DNA of 64,000 nt from CBDCGV01 sp965216955 (lineage in GTDB: Bacteria > Bacteroidota > Bacteroidia > Chitinophagales > JADIYW01): positions 62,001 through 126,000 of the forward strand of contig CBDCGV010000016.1 in NCBI GenBank assembly GCA_965216955.1, given 5' to 3'. Positions within the stretch are counted from its first letter, which is position 1, and each line of letters starts with the position of its first letter. Of this stretch, positions 36,658 to 46,220 are shown one piece after another. A program made the translations under genes and the position numbers. The notes under the pieces were generated by a model. The model was not told the DNA's origin. It worked only from the letters and a program-made list of their open reading frames with translations, and searched no databases.

Positions 36658-37512
36658 TTAATTCGGCGGCAATTCATCAAAAGTATACCCATTTTTCTCT
36701 AATTGCTCTCCTATCTGCACGCCCTTTTTCTTATTATCGGGCACTTGAAACTCTACAACTTTAAGATCGCTCGCAAACTCATTAATGACTCCTTCAACAA
36801 GCACCTCCCCTTTTCTGACTGCCAATGATTTACCAATCATTTTCTTTCCCTCATATGGGCCACCTACAATATATCCAACACTTGTTGTTGATACAATAAC
36901 AACATTATGCCAATCAGCAAGAATTCGAAATGGCTTAATCCATTTTTCTCTATATGGGTCTTCCTCTTCAGTAGTAGAATAATCAACAGTCCAAGAAGAT
37001 GGGCTTAAAATAATATTTGCACCCATTCTAGCCAAAGTATGACCTATATGTAATGATTTATAATAATTATCAGCACATATATTAACTCCTATTTTTCCAT
37101 ATTCTGTATCTATAACTTCCAAACTTGTACCAATTTCATAAAAAGGAAATTCTACTTCAAGTAAATTAATTTTTCGATATTTTATTTTAATTTTTCCATT
37201 CGGATCAATTAAAATTGCGGTATTATATCTTTCTTTCTCTGAGACCAATTCACTTAAACCAACACAAATATAAATCTGGTTTTTTTGTGCCAGATTACAA
37301 AAGAAATCAGAAAATTCTCCAGGAATGGGCAAACTGCTATTTAAGCAACTTGGATGTGTCCATCCAAAATCAATGGTCTCTGGTAATAAAACTATTTTGC
37401 AACCCTGTTCAACGGCTTTATCAATTAATCTTGCAGCTCTTTCTATATTTCTATGCGGCTCTCCACCTTCAACTAATAATTGAGCCATTCCAATTTTTAC
37501 GTATTTCCCCAT
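36658..37512 (-). CDS. Carbon-nitrogen hydrolase (nitrilase superfamily)
   Basis: A 284-residue enzyme with the full catalytic triad: E45 (VLLPETIDFG), K114 (KYRKINLLE) and C146 (VNICADNYY). Length and layout fit amidase/N-carbamoylase branches. It hydrolyses or transfers an amide or carbamoyl group on an unknown substrate. It is a reverse gene 46 bases downstream of a GT4 gene, so probably co-transcribed. Given the carbamoyltransferase and amidotransferase genes in the window, a role in trimming or exchanging an amide is possible but unproven. Confidence 0.88.
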   Translation of the reverse strand: MGKYVKIGMAQLLVEGGEPHRNIERAARLIDKAVEQGCKIVLLPETIDFGWTHPSCLNSSLPIPGEFSDFFCNLAQKNQIYICVGLSELVSEKERYNTAILIDPNGKIKIKYRKINLLEVEFPFYEIGTSLEVIDTEYGKIGVNICADNYYKSLHIGHTLARMGANIILSPSSWTVDYSTTEEEDPYREKWIKPFRILADWHNVVIVSTTSVGYIVGGPYEGKKMIGKSLAVRKGEVLVEGVINEFASDLKVVEFQVPDNKKKGVQIGEQLEKNGYTFDELPPN

Positions 37513-37557
37513 ATAAAAGAGTTAACAGAATATCCTTTCAAATCTATATATAATTCA

Positions 37558-38715
37558 TTACTCATAATTAGTCATACACTTATCAAATATTAGAATGTAC
37601 TTTTTTGCAATTGCATCCCAACTATATTTCCTTCTAATTTTTGCAAGGTTCTTATCCCATAGAGTTCGATCTGTTTTTTCAACAAAGTTTTGAACCTCTT
37701 GAACCATTTTATCAATCTTATTTGCCGCAATCAAACGACCATTTAACCCATTTATAATCAATTGCTTATTGCCACTTATAGGCGTAGAGATGACATATAC
37801 TCCGCAAGATATTGCCTCTAAAACGGAGACAGACATTGCTTCGTGTGTAGATGGTTGAATCATTATATGCGATTTTTTTAAATACTTAATTACATCATCA
37901 TGATTTACCTTTCCTAATAACTCTACATTTTCAATGTTGTCTCTATCTATTTTTCTTTTCACTTTTTCCATTAATGGACCATCCCCTAACATTCGATACG
38001 TAGCAGAAAAATTATATGCATTTAATTGTTTCACAACTTCCAAAAATTGTAATGGATCCTTTTGCTCCACCATTCTGCCAACAAAAATAATATTCAGCTT
38101 ATTCGGTTTAGATTCCCAATCAAATTCATATCCCTCTATACCATTGGGTATAATTACATTCTTATTCTTTTTTGAGGGGCCCATAAATTTATCTGCAATT
38201 TTTTTCATATCCTCCGTCAACAATACCAGATAAGATGAATGATTAATGTATTTCTTAATCCAACGGAAGAATAATAGATGCCAAATAAACATTTGTTTTG
38301 GATAAAACCAGGGGATATCATGCCCATGTGATAAAAGGACATAGGGAATTTTTAGTTCTTCCTTTAAATAGTACGCTACTGGTCCTCCAGGTAAGGTAAA
38401 ATTTGCAAAACAAACATCAAAACTTCCCTTCTTAATATTTGATTTGCAATATCTAAGGGCATATTTTATCCAAGAATACATTTCTCTAGGGTTAGATCGA
38501 TCTTTTTTTTGTCTTTTTGATTGAAGTCTGATTACCCTCAAATTACTTTTTACATCCATGAGTTCTTCACCTGGGAACCAAGCTGTAAGCACCGTTACAT
38601 CATGACCCAAACTAGCAAATTCTTTGGCAAGCCGCTTAGTAATTATTCCTGCTCCTCCCCCAAGAGGAGGATATTCATAATTAAGAATTAGTATTTTAAA
38701 CAAACTTTTTTGCAT
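37558..38715 (-). CDS. Glycosyltransferase family 4, GT-B fold
   Basis: A 385-residue enzyme. The N-terminal half has the acceptor-side motif GGGAGIITKRLAKEF and LSHGHDIPWF. The C-terminal half has IFVGRMVEQKDP, YRMLGDGPLME, and the nucleotide-sugar segment PSTHEAMSVSVLEAISCG with the E-x7-E motif. It adds one sugar from a nucleotide donor, probably in the cytoplasm during lipid-linked chain assembly. It starts 56 bases upstream of the divergent DUF4184 gene and is followed by the nitrilase-family gene. Confidence 0.92.
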   Translation of the reverse strand: MQKSLFKILILNYEYPPLGGGAGIITKRLAKEFASLGHDVTVLTAWFPGEELMDVKSNLRVIRLQSKRQKKDRSNPREMYSWIKYALRYCKSNIKKGSFDVCFANFTLPGGPVAYYLKEELKIPYVLLSHGHDIPWFYPKQMFIWHLLFFRWIKKYINHSSYLVLLTEDMKKIADKFMGPSKKNKNVIIPNGIEGYEFDWESKPNKLNIIFVGRMVEQKDPLQFLEVVKQLNAYNFSATYRMLGDGPLMEKVKRKIDRDNIENVELLGKVNHDDVIKYLKKSHIMIQPSTHEAMSVSVLEAISCGVYVISTPISGNKQLIINGLNGRLIAANKIDKMVQEVQNFVEKTDRTLWDKNLAKIRRKYSWDAIAKKYILIFDKCMTNYE

Positions 38716-38771
38716 GAAAACTACTCCCTATTCAAATTGTTTTTACAAACATAATTATATTTAGAAAACTT

Positions 38772-39548
38772 ATGGCCTACACATTTGTACATCCTGGATA
38801 CGCACTATTAGTTAAGAAAAAATGGCTAAAAAAATTAAGTATAAATGGTTTAATTTGGGGCAGTCTGGTTCCAGATTTTGACATTTTATTCAGATTTACT
38901 GCATCTAGAGAGCATATTTTAAGGCCGCATTTGTTCTCAATATTTATTATCATCTTACTTTGTTTAAGTCTGAGTTTTTATTTTCATTATGTAATTAAGG
39001 ATATTATTATCAATAATTTACCTAAAACTAAAAAAATTAACTTTGATAAGCTTAGCAATTATGATTACCTAAGTTTCCTTCAAAAAAATTTCTTTTTAGA
39101 AATATTTTCAATAGTCATAGCAGCATCAATTCATCTTGTTATCGACATACTTAGCCACTGGGATGCATGGACGGTTACAACCATTCAACAGCTTATATAT
39201 CCTTCTAGATTTCTACATCCAATAAGCTATTACTTCGGATGGTATTTTCCGCAGGTTTTCTCCACGCTCTTAGGTATATATTTTATAACTAATTATTTTG
39301 CCATTGAGAAAAAAGATCTCCAATTATTTGTAGAATCTATTCTTCATTTACCAATTGAAAAGAAGCTCTATTGGATTGCTACTATGTTTTTTGCATTTTT
39401 AACAACATTATTTCTATTAAACACTTTTGGATACGAAGGTGAAGGTTTTGGATGGCACTATTTGATTATATATTCTAGTGCTAGCTTGATCATTTCCTTT
39501 TTTACCCTACCATTATTCTTAAAACTTAAAAGAGTCCCTTATTCTTAA
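38772..39548 (+). CDS. DUF4184-family membrane protein
   Basis: A 258-residue polytopic protein with the DUF4184 pattern: MAYTFVHPGYALL at the N-terminus, then GSLVPDFDILFRF with conserved Asp residues, and SIHLVIDILSHWDAW with His and Asp residues within the membrane part. These residues could bind a metal, and a membrane hydrolase role has been proposed for similar folds; no function is established to my knowledge. The 3' end overlaps the end of the convergent ABC flippase gene by 23 bases. It is a single forward gene. Confidence 0.75.
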   Translation: MAYTFVHPGYALLVKKKWLKKLSINGLIWGSLVPDFDILFRFTASREHILRPHLFSIFIIILLCLSLSFYFHYVIKDIIINNLPKTKKINFDKLSNYDYLSFLQKNFFLEIFSIVIAASIHLVIDILSHWDAWTVTTIQQLIYPSRFLHPISYYFGWYFPQVFSTLLGIYFITNYFAIEKKDLQLFVESILHLPIEKKLYWIATMFFAFLTTLFLLNTFGYEGEGFGWHYLIIYSSASLIISFFTLPLFLKLKRVPYS

Positions 39549-41274
39549 CCTCAAAAATTTCTCCCTCAATCACTTTTATAATCCGATCACAGTCTTTGAT
39601 TGATGCTTTATTATGCGCAACAATAATTATCGTTAATTCCTTGAAATGCGAATAGATTGCTTCTAATAACTGCCCTTCTGAGTTATTGTCCAATGCATTT
39701 AAGGCTTCGTCTAGAATTAGTATTGGTGCAGCACTATATAATGCTCTCGCAATGGCTATTCTTTGCCTCTGTCCTCCTGAAATTTTAACTCCAAATTCTC
39801 CCAGCGGCTCGTCCAATCCATTATTCAAAGTACTTACAAAATCATCTAAATACAAAAGTCTGACAATTTCCCTAACACGTAAATGATCTATTTTATCTTT
39901 TTGAATTCCAAAAGCAATATTTTCAATCAAGGAAGCATCTAAAATGTATGGATTCTGATTAACATAGCCAATCAATTTATTCCATTTTGTTTCGAAAGTA
40001 ACCTCTTTATCGTCAATTACAATCATTCCTGAAGAGGGGCGAACTAATCCTGCAATAATATTAACCAAAGAAGTTTTACCTACACCAGACTCTCCAACAA
40101 CACCAATAGTTTGTCCTTTCTCTAATTTTAAGCTGATGTTATTAAGTATTATCTTGTTTGAGGAAGGGTATTTAAATAAAATATTCTCAAACGAAATATT
40201 ACGCTCAAACGATTCAATTGTTTCGAACTCTTTTTCTAAATAATCATTAGCTGCCACTTCTAGCTCCTCAAATACATATTGATTACTTTTCATTTGAATT
40301 AAAGCTCTCAATATTCTATCTATTGAAGGCATTACACGATAAGAAGCTGTTGCAAATAATATTAGAACTAGAATTAAATCACTTAAAGAACGATTAAAAA
40401 CTAGAACAATAAATGAATATAGAATTACAATAGCAAGCACAACAATTGTCTCCATAATTTTCTGGGGCAAAACCTGAAACAGTTGTTCTTTAATAGTAAC
40501 ATCATGTAACCTCTTAAACGCTTGGATTATACGTCTTACAAAGTATGGCTGTAATTCGCTTAAATTAATATTTATGAAACTATATATTGTTTCAAATACC
40601 TGTTTAAATGATTTAGGACGGTATTCATTTTTTAATACACCTATTTCATAAGCTTTTTTCTTCGTTTTTTTAATTATTAATATTGATAGAGGAAGTAATG
40701 TTAGACAAAGTAAAATAAACAACTTGATGTTAAAAATAAGTAGGCCAATCGTAATTAACAAAATTACGGACAGTTCACTGCTTATGACTATTAGGGGCAT
40801 TAAAATATAAGTCGCAAATTCTTCTGGATATATTGCGATATTTCGTAAAGAATAGTTTGAATTTTTCTCAACCGCATCTAAATAATTTTTCCTTAAAAAA
40901 GCTTTAGATTGTCGCTCAATTAAATCAAGTGCAATAGAAAATGTAAAACTCTTCTGTTTATAAAATATCCATGTAGAGAAAGTGTTTTTCACAATAAAAA
41001 CCAACACCAACATGATTAAAAGAAATAAAACAAAGACTATTTCATTTTCAAAATTTAACCAAACATATATACTGTTAAGTGTTTGGTTATCATGAATTGG
41101 GGCAGGATTATTAACTAAATATAAGACTGGAACAATATATACTAATCCCAATACCTCAATGATACTATTAAGTAATATCAATAAACCAATACCATACGAC
41201 TGACGCTTATGCTTATCATCAATTACAGCAAAAGATTTTTTAAGGAATTTTATATATATGTTTTTTCTTAACAA
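39526..41274 (-). CDS. ABC exporter with fused membrane and ATPase domains, PglK/MsbA-like
   Basis: A 582-residue half-transporter. Six membrane spans lie in the first ~320 residues and the ATPase domain in the last ~230, with Walker A GESGVGKTS, signature ISGGQRQR, Walker B ILILDEALNALD and switch His (IVAHNK). The membrane part resembles flippases of lipid-linked oligosaccharides (PglK) in surface-glycan loci. It could flip a lipid-linked product to the periplasm, where the GT-C-like enzymes act. It starts within the end of the PhyH gene (7-base overlap), so they are one operon. Whether it or the Wzt-like ATPase is the main exporter cannot be told. Confidence 0.88.
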   Translation of the reverse strand: MLRKNIYIKFLKKSFAVIDDKHKRQSYGIGLLILLNSIIEVLGLVYIVPVLYLVNNPAPIHDNQTLNSIYVWLNFENEIVFVLFLLIMLVLVFIVKNTFSTWIFYKQKSFTFSIALDLIERQSKAFLRKNYLDAVEKNSNYSLRNIAIYPEEFATYILMPLIVISSELSVILLITIGLLIFNIKLFILLCLTLLPLSILIIKKTKKKAYEIGVLKNEYRPKSFKQVFETIYSFININLSELQPYFVRRIIQAFKRLHDVTIKEQLFQVLPQKIMETIVVLAIVILYSFIVLVFNRSLSDLILVLILFATASYRVMPSIDRILRALIQMKSNQYVFEELEVAANDYLEKEFETIESFERNISFENILFKYPSSNKIILNNISLKLEKGQTIGVVGESGVGKTSLVNIIAGLVRPSSGMIVIDDKEVTFETKWNKLIGYVNQNPYILDASLIENIAFGIQKDKIDHLRVREIVRLLYLDDFVSTLNNGLDEPLGEFGVKISGGQRQRIAIARALYSAAPILILDEALNALDNNSEGQLLEAIYSHFKELTIIIVAHNKASIKDCDRIIKVIEGEIFEVKNKGLF

Positions 41275-42113
41275 CCTACACTATCTTTATTCAACTTCTG
41301 TTTCAATTGGTAAAGTTCAAAGGTGCTTTCATCAATAACATCAATCAACTTATACTTACCTTGATCGGGTTTTTTTTCAAAATCTTCAGAATAATAAAAT
41401 TCGGGAGTGACTTCAAACATTTCAACTTTTCCTTGAGGTGTAAATTCATCTTTATAAAAATGGCAAAATGGACTAGTCTTAGGATGAATGTAATAGTTAA
41501 CCGCAATTCTTGTTTTAAAAGAGTAATTAGGTGGTGAAGAGTGTATTAATGCACTATGAAAAAAAAGTACCTCTCCTGCATTCATAGCTATAGGACGCAT
41601 ATTTTTCTTCAAATCTTTGATATGGTTAGCAAGTGGCCATGGTACGCTTAAAGAACGCTGATGAATTCCCCAAGTATGACTGTTAGGTAAATAATGGAAT
41701 CTTCCATTCCAAACGGTCATATTTTGCAAAGGAATCCAAGCATATATAGAATAACCAAAACGCTCATCAACGTGTGAAGAATCTTGATGTGGATTTAAAG
41801 CACTTTTCCTAGAAGGAGGCTTGATTAAATAGGTTCCTCCAATTAATTTAGCCTCATCTAGAGATAGATATTTCTCTAATTTCTTAGGAACAACTTTCTC
41901 AATAGCTGTTTTTGCATAATTTCTAACCTTGGGATCTTCATGCCTACCACTTGGCCAAAATTCCTTCTTTATAGAGTTTTTTGCCATTTTTTTCAAATGC
42001 GTAAATGCCGTTTTCAGCTCAAGAATATCCTTTTTATCAAGTAAGCTTTGTACAGAAAACCCAACGTTTTCTATTTCCATACGGATTGCATTGTCTAAAA
42101 AAAGTCTATTCAT
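41268..42113 (-). CDS. PhyH-family Fe(II)/2-oxoglutarate dioxygenase
   Basis: A 281-residue PhyH enzyme from ATG at 42113 (a TTG at 42122 would add three residues). Counting from ATG, the triad is H109 and D111 (LNPHQDSSHVDE) with H191 (FHSALIHSSPPN), and R202 binds 2OG. RSLSVPWPLANH and the C-terminal EDFEKKPDQGKYK match the PhyH at 29.8 kb, marking a shared subgroup. It overlaps the ABC flippase start by 7 bases, linking the oxidation step to lipid-linked product export. Confidence 0.87.
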   Translation of the reverse strand: MNRLFLDNAIRMEIENVGFSVQSLLDKKDILELKTAFTHLKKMAKNSIKKEFWPSGRHEDPKVRNYAKTAIEKVVPKKLEKYLSLDEAKLIGGTYLIKPPSRKSALNPHQDSSHVDERFGYSIYAWIPLQNMTVWNGRFHYLPNSHTWGIHQRSLSVPWPLANHIKDLKKNMRPIAMNAGEVLFFHSALIHSSPPNYSFKTRIAVNYYIHPKTSPFCHFYKDEFTPQGKVEMFEVTPEFYYSEDFEKKPDQGKYKLIDVIDESTFELYQLKQKLNKDSVGC

Positions 42114-42148
42114 AATATACAATTCAAAACAGTATTATTATGAAACTT

Positions 42149-43636
42149 CTATAACTTGAGTATTTCATCCGTACTTACTTTAAAAGCTTTTCCTAAATCT
42201 TTATTAGGTTCAAATATAAAATGAAATGTAGATTCATCATTGATATCCACCTTACTTTTAGACCTATTTACAAATACCCTTTCTGAATTTTTAAAATAAG
42301 TTGAAGTATCATTTGTAAGATATATGGATAATGGAGATAATTCTAAAATTCTACTTATTAAATAAGATTCGTAAAAAAATTGATAATAGCTCCAATCCGT
42401 ATTGATTAGCTCATTATCATTTGTAACTACAAATAGTTTCTTATCTGGATACTTTTTAGACAAATTTTCTACTACTTCAAAATTCTGTTTTGTATTTATA
42501 TGGAATTTATTATTCAAAATATACAAATTAACTACCTGAAAAGCTATTACAAAAAAACTCAAGAGAACGACTCTTCTTTTATCGAATAAAGTGCTCAATA
42601 AAACAAAAGATATGGCCGCAAAGACTGAAAAAAGATAACCTTCATAATAGTAATGATACGCACTACTATAATAATTGCCCGCTAAATGATTAACATTAAG
42701 ACAAATAAATAACAAGCAAATTAAGAACTGAATTGTATTTATTTTTTTCTTCCAATGGTTTTTAATAAAAAAAAGAACAAGAATAAGTGTTAAAACAAAA
42801 ACTAACGAAAACATGTAATTAGACATAAATGATAGCAGGTTCTTGTAGCTAGAGGAATTACTCAATAAAGCAAACGTATGATCTTTTGAATAGCTGGACA
42901 TTTTTAATGAGAAACCAATTGCCACAGCAATTATGAAAAACATACCTAATATTTTTTTCGTCGGGATTTTATCGATAAACACAGAAATAGAAAGAAGTAC
43001 TAGGCAACCAGCAGCGAAATGTGCATTAATAACAAAAAATATTAGTATGCAAACTATTATATAATGCATAGATTGACTTACTCCTTTGTTCTTTAAAATT
43101 GAATAGATCAAAATAGCAACGTTAAGCGCCATAAATATTGACCATTCATTAATAAAATGTATCGTCGCCCCTCCAATAAAGTGAATTAACAGATAAAGCA
43201 TTGATGATCTTGTATCCTTTAGGTAAAAAAGAATAATTGCAAGAATTGTTAAATGAAAAAAGAGATAAGAGATAGATTGTAGCAGAATAATCTGCAAATA
43301 AGAAAAATTGCCAATCTTTATAGCTATTAACGAAGGCAATTGCGTACCCATCATTAACATTCTGAAATTAGTTACACTAAAGGTTTCACTTTCAATAAGA
43401 TTAAATAACACCTTTGAACCCTCTGCATACAATGTGCATTCTCGCCAGAAATAAAGGTATTCGAAGGAAAGAATTAAAGTAAATACTACAAAAAGAAAGT
43501 TATTAGACTTCAATGAATTCAAGAGTGCTTTTTTAATTGCTAAATATCTTGTTTTACTTGACAAAACGATAGTAAAATAGGTTATATATAAACTCAAATA
43601 TAGTAGAAAAACCGACCATCGTTTTTCTCCTTTCAT
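42149..43636 (-). CDS. Polytopic membrane protein, possibly GT-C-like
   Basis: Up to 495 residues with about 11 hydrophobic segments and a C-terminal soluble tail. The loop after the first conserved span contains FWRECTLYAEGSKVLFN, an acidic loop as in GT-C enzymes; no exact family was recognised. The ATG at 43636 would overlap the upstream GT2 gene by 83 bases; a TTG at 43564 gives an 11-base overlap and is perhaps the true start, removing a doubtful N-terminal segment. The link with the DPM-like GT2 gene supports use of a polyprenyl-phosphate sugar made by it. Confidence 0.65.
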   Translation of the reverse strand: MKGEKRWSVFLLYLSLYITYFTIVLSSKTRYLAIKKALLNSLKSNNFLFVVFTLILSFEYLYFWRECTLYAEGSKVLFNLIESETFSVTNFRMLMMGTQLPSLIAIKIGNFSYLQIILLQSISYLFFHLTILAIILFYLKDTRSSMLYLLIHFIGGATIHFINEWSIFMALNVAILIYSILKNKGVSQSMHYIIVCILIFFVINAHFAAGCLVLLSISVFIDKIPTKKILGMFFIIAVAIGFSLKMSSYSKDHTFALLSNSSSYKNLLSFMSNYMFSLVFVLTLILVLFFIKNHWKKKINTIQFLICLLFICLNVNHLAGNYYSSAYHYYYEGYLFSVFAAISFVLLSTLFDKRRVVLLSFFVIAFQVVNLYILNNKFHINTKQNFEVVENLSKKYPDKKLFVVTNDNELINTDWSYYQFFYESYLISRILELSPLSIYLTNDTSTYFKNSERVFVNRSKSKVDINDESTFHFIFEPNKDLGKAFKVSTDEILKL

Positions 43637-44255
43637 TCTTGTAAAAAACGGTAGATATTTGACAAATGCGCATGTTATTCTGTATGGCTTGAATCATAAT
43701 TTCGGCATCTGTAAACCAATCGTTAGAAACCAAATCCATTTTTTCGTAGGCACTTCGCTTAATAATTTTAGGTTTTGAATTCACATCCCCTAAAGGACTT
43801 TTGGGGCGAAACAACAATTTAAATAGCCAGTTATAAATTCTAGACAGCCACTTACGAATAAAACCATCATATCTTAACGTTCTATATGTTTTGACGATAT
43901 CATAGTTTTCTGTCTTAATTAAATTATATACGGTTACGATATCACTTACGGGCATTTGTCCATCCCCATCAATAATTGCAATATGATTTCCCTTGGCAGC
44001 ACTTAAACCGCTTCTCATGTCCCAACCCATACGCCCTTTTTTCTGATGAGCTACAACGATAATGTTTTCATGTTGTGCTGCCAATTCCTGGGCAATCTCC
44101 GGTGTTCTATCTTTACTATCATCAAAATTAGCAACTAAAACTAATTCAAAATCAATGCTAGCTTCGGTGAGCTCATGCAGAAGTTGATTGACAAAGCTTC
44201 TTACATACCCTTCTGCCTTATAACATAGAACTACCACTGACAAGTCAAAACCCAT
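43554..44255 (-). CDS. Family 2 glycosyltransferase, polyprenyl-phosphate-sugar synthase-like
   Basis: A 233-residue GT-A enzyme with LSVVVLCYKAEGYV at the N-terminus, ANFDDSKDRTPE at the nucleotide-binding site, and AIIDGDGQMPVSD at the metal site. The KGRMGWDMRSGLSAAKG segment and the absence of membrane spans place it near DPM1-type enzymes. It would charge undecaprenyl phosphate with a sugar for a membrane transferase, most likely the overlapping gene downstream. It diverges from the frameshifted SGNH gene. Confidence 0.87.
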   Translation of the reverse strand: MGFDLSVVVLCYKAEGYVRSFVNQLLHELTEASIDFELVLVANFDDSKDRTPEIAQELAAQHENIIVVAHQKKGRMGWDMRSGLSAAKGNHIAIIDGDGQMPVSDIVTVYNLIKTENYDIVKTYRTLRYDGFIRKWLSRIYNWLFKLLFRPKSPLGDVNSKPKIIKRSAYEKMDLVSNDWFTDAEIMIQAIQNNMRICQISTVFYKNERRKTMVGFSTIFEFIYNLFYYRFVK

Positions 44256-44364
44256 TCAATTTCTTTTTTATCTTTAGATACTAAAAGTAGAAAAATTAAA
44301 GAAATCATTTATTTGCCTTTCAACTTTGTTAGGTACATTTGCATTTCTTACATATCCTTTTTTA

Positions 44365-45448
44365 ATGAAGAAAAAAACAAAACTATTTATCCTAATTATA
44401 GGAATAACTATTATTTGTTTACTTGAATTTGGCGCAAGATCTCTGGGTATTACTCCTGGCATATGTTTTAGTATAATGAACCCTGTCGAAACTATTAAGT
44501 TACGCGAAATTTTCAAATCTGATTCATTAGGAATAATATCATATGAGCAGAATTCCTCAGAGCTTCCCAAAAATGTACCTATAAACAACTTAGGATTTCC
44601 ATCCAAGTATGACTTTATCAAAGATGAAAAAATTGACAATGCCCATAAAGTTATGATGATTGGAGACTCCTACACCGATGGATGTTGTGCCACCCCTCGA
44701 GATTCTTCTTTTTTAGAAAGATTAGACTTTCACGAAGAATTCAAGGCATACAACTTTGGCATTGGGGGCACTGACATTATGCAATATCGTTTAATTTTAG
44801 AACACTTTACAAGCATCATTGACCCAGATTTGATCATAGTCGCTATATTTCTTGGCAATGATATCATGCCATATAAAAAACTACCAAGACCTTATACTCC
44901 CCATGTTTTTGCAATAGAAAATTGTGGTTGGTTAGCTTCAGAAATTTATGATGGAAAAGAAGTTAAACGATTTCAATCTGCTGAAGAAAACCTATGATTG
45001 GTACTATAAAGAACTAACCCTCCTTGGCCCTGAGCGGAATCTAGTACAAAAAATAGTGCGAAAAAGTGCCATACTATCACTGATCTATTTTGTTTATCAG
45101 AAAAAAGAAATGATTAAGAGCTACAATCCTAAAATAACTAAAACAAATCATGCCTATGAAGAAGTTGCTAAAATAGATAGTATATGTAATGCAAGAGGTT
45201 ATAACTGTTTAATTGTAGGCATTCCAAGTCCTAATGATGTAATAAAAAAAGTAGATTTAGAACAAAAGTATGGCTTCGTATTTAATGAAATTAGCTGGTC
45301 TTATCCTGATATTGAAAACTTTAATGCTTCTGATTATGATGGCAAGACCACCAATAACCATTTCATTAATTCTGGACATAGAAAATTTTACTCTTTTCTT
45401 AAGAAAAAAGTTGATTTGCATCTAAAGAACTCCAAACCTTCCGAATAA
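44365..45448 (+). pseudogene. Frameshifted membrane-anchored SGNH/GDSL gene
   Basis: Two overlapping frames make up one SGNH protein. The first (44365-44997) has a signal anchor (KLFILIIGITIICLLEF), block I MMIGDSYTDG, block II FGIGGTDIMQY, and AIFLGNDIMPY at block III. It stops at 44995-44997. The second (from 44948, +1 frame, to 45448) carries the rest, including VGIPSPNDV and the block V-like TNNHFINSGHRKF, which corresponds to SDSHFNNEGHMKM of the intact gene at 62.1 kb. A single-base insertion between about 44945 and 44997 would explain it. A recent mutation or a sequencing error are both possible. Confidence 0.8.
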
Positions 45449-45491
45449 ATAAACTTGAACATAAGCTCAGAAATAGGATAAAACAGATTAA

Positions 45492-46220
45492 ATGGATTTT
45501 CGAAAACTATCAATTCTTATACCTGTCTATAATGAGTCTGAAACAATACTTCAGTTACTTGAAAAAGTTAGAGAAGTAGAAATTTCAAATGCTATTGAAA
45601 AAGAAGTAATTATCATTGATGATGGTTCTACAGATCAATCAAAAGAACTAATTAAAGCTTTTATTGAGGATAATCATTTAGAGCATCAATTCAATCTTTT
45701 GTCTCTTGAAAAAAACAGTGGCAAAGGTGCCGCACTACAAGAAGGAATTGCACGTGCAAGCGGAGAGTACTTAGTTATCCAGGATGGAGATTTAGAATAT
45801 GATCCTGAAGAATATAATAACTTATTAGCCCCTATTTTTAAAGGTCAGGCAGATGTTGTATATGGATCCAGATTTAAAGGTAGTAACCCTACAAGAAATC
45901 TCTATTTTTGGCATTATGTTGGAAATAGACTACTTACCTTTTTGACTAATTTGGTCACCAATTTAAATCTTACAGATATGGAGACTTGTTACAAAGTTAT
46001 TAGAACCAGCTTGTTAAAGGACCTAACTATAAGAGAAAAAAGATTTGGTTTTGAGCCGGAAGTGACTATAAAACTATCAAGAATTCCAAAAATAAAGTTC
46101 TACGAAATCGGAATTTCGTACTATGGCAGAACTTTTGAGGATGGGAAAAAAATTACCTGGAAAGATGGCATTCGAGCTTTATTTTGTATTGTCAAATATG
46201 GTTTTTTTAAATGGAAATGA
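45492..46220 (+). CDS. Family 2 glycosyltransferase, DPM1/polyprenyl-phosphate-sugar synthase-like
   Basis: A 242-residue enzyme with canonical motifs: LSILIPVYNESETI, VIIIDDGSTDQSKE, NSGKGAALQEGI and VIQDGDLEYDPEEY, then VYGSRF. This is very close to the DPM1-like pattern of enzymes making undecaprenyl-phosphate glucose or mannose. No membrane spans are present. The stop overlaps the start of the UbiA gene (ATGA), so the two are coupled. It likely supplies lipid-linked sugar to the GT-C-like proteins of the window. Confidence 0.92.
   Translation: MDFRKLSILIPVYNESETILQLLEKVREVEISNAIEKEVIIIDDGSTDQSKELIKAFIEDNHLEHQFNLLSLEKNSGKGAALQEGIARASGEYLVIQDGDLEYDPEEYNNLLAPIFKGQADVVYGSRFKGSNPTRNLYFWHYVGNRLLTFLTNLVTNLNLTDMETCYKVIRTSLLKDLTIREKRFGFEPEVTIKLSRIPKIKFYEIGISYYGRTFEDGKKITWKDGIRALFCIVKYGFFKWK

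Noticed and set aside
37215..37553. Forward 112-codon frame opposite the nitrilase-family gene
   Set aside because: It covers the catalytic Glu and neighbouring conserved region of the reverse gene; codon use is that of a shadow frame.
39526..41274. A Campylobacter-type Pgl N-glycosylation system
   Set aside because: The flippase resembles PglK, but no PglB/STT3-type oligosaccharyltransferase with a WWDYG motif is present.
44274..44639. Reverse 121-codon frame across the start of the SGNH pseudogene
   Set aside because: It overlaps the signal anchor and block region of a clear forward gene, and shows no family pattern.
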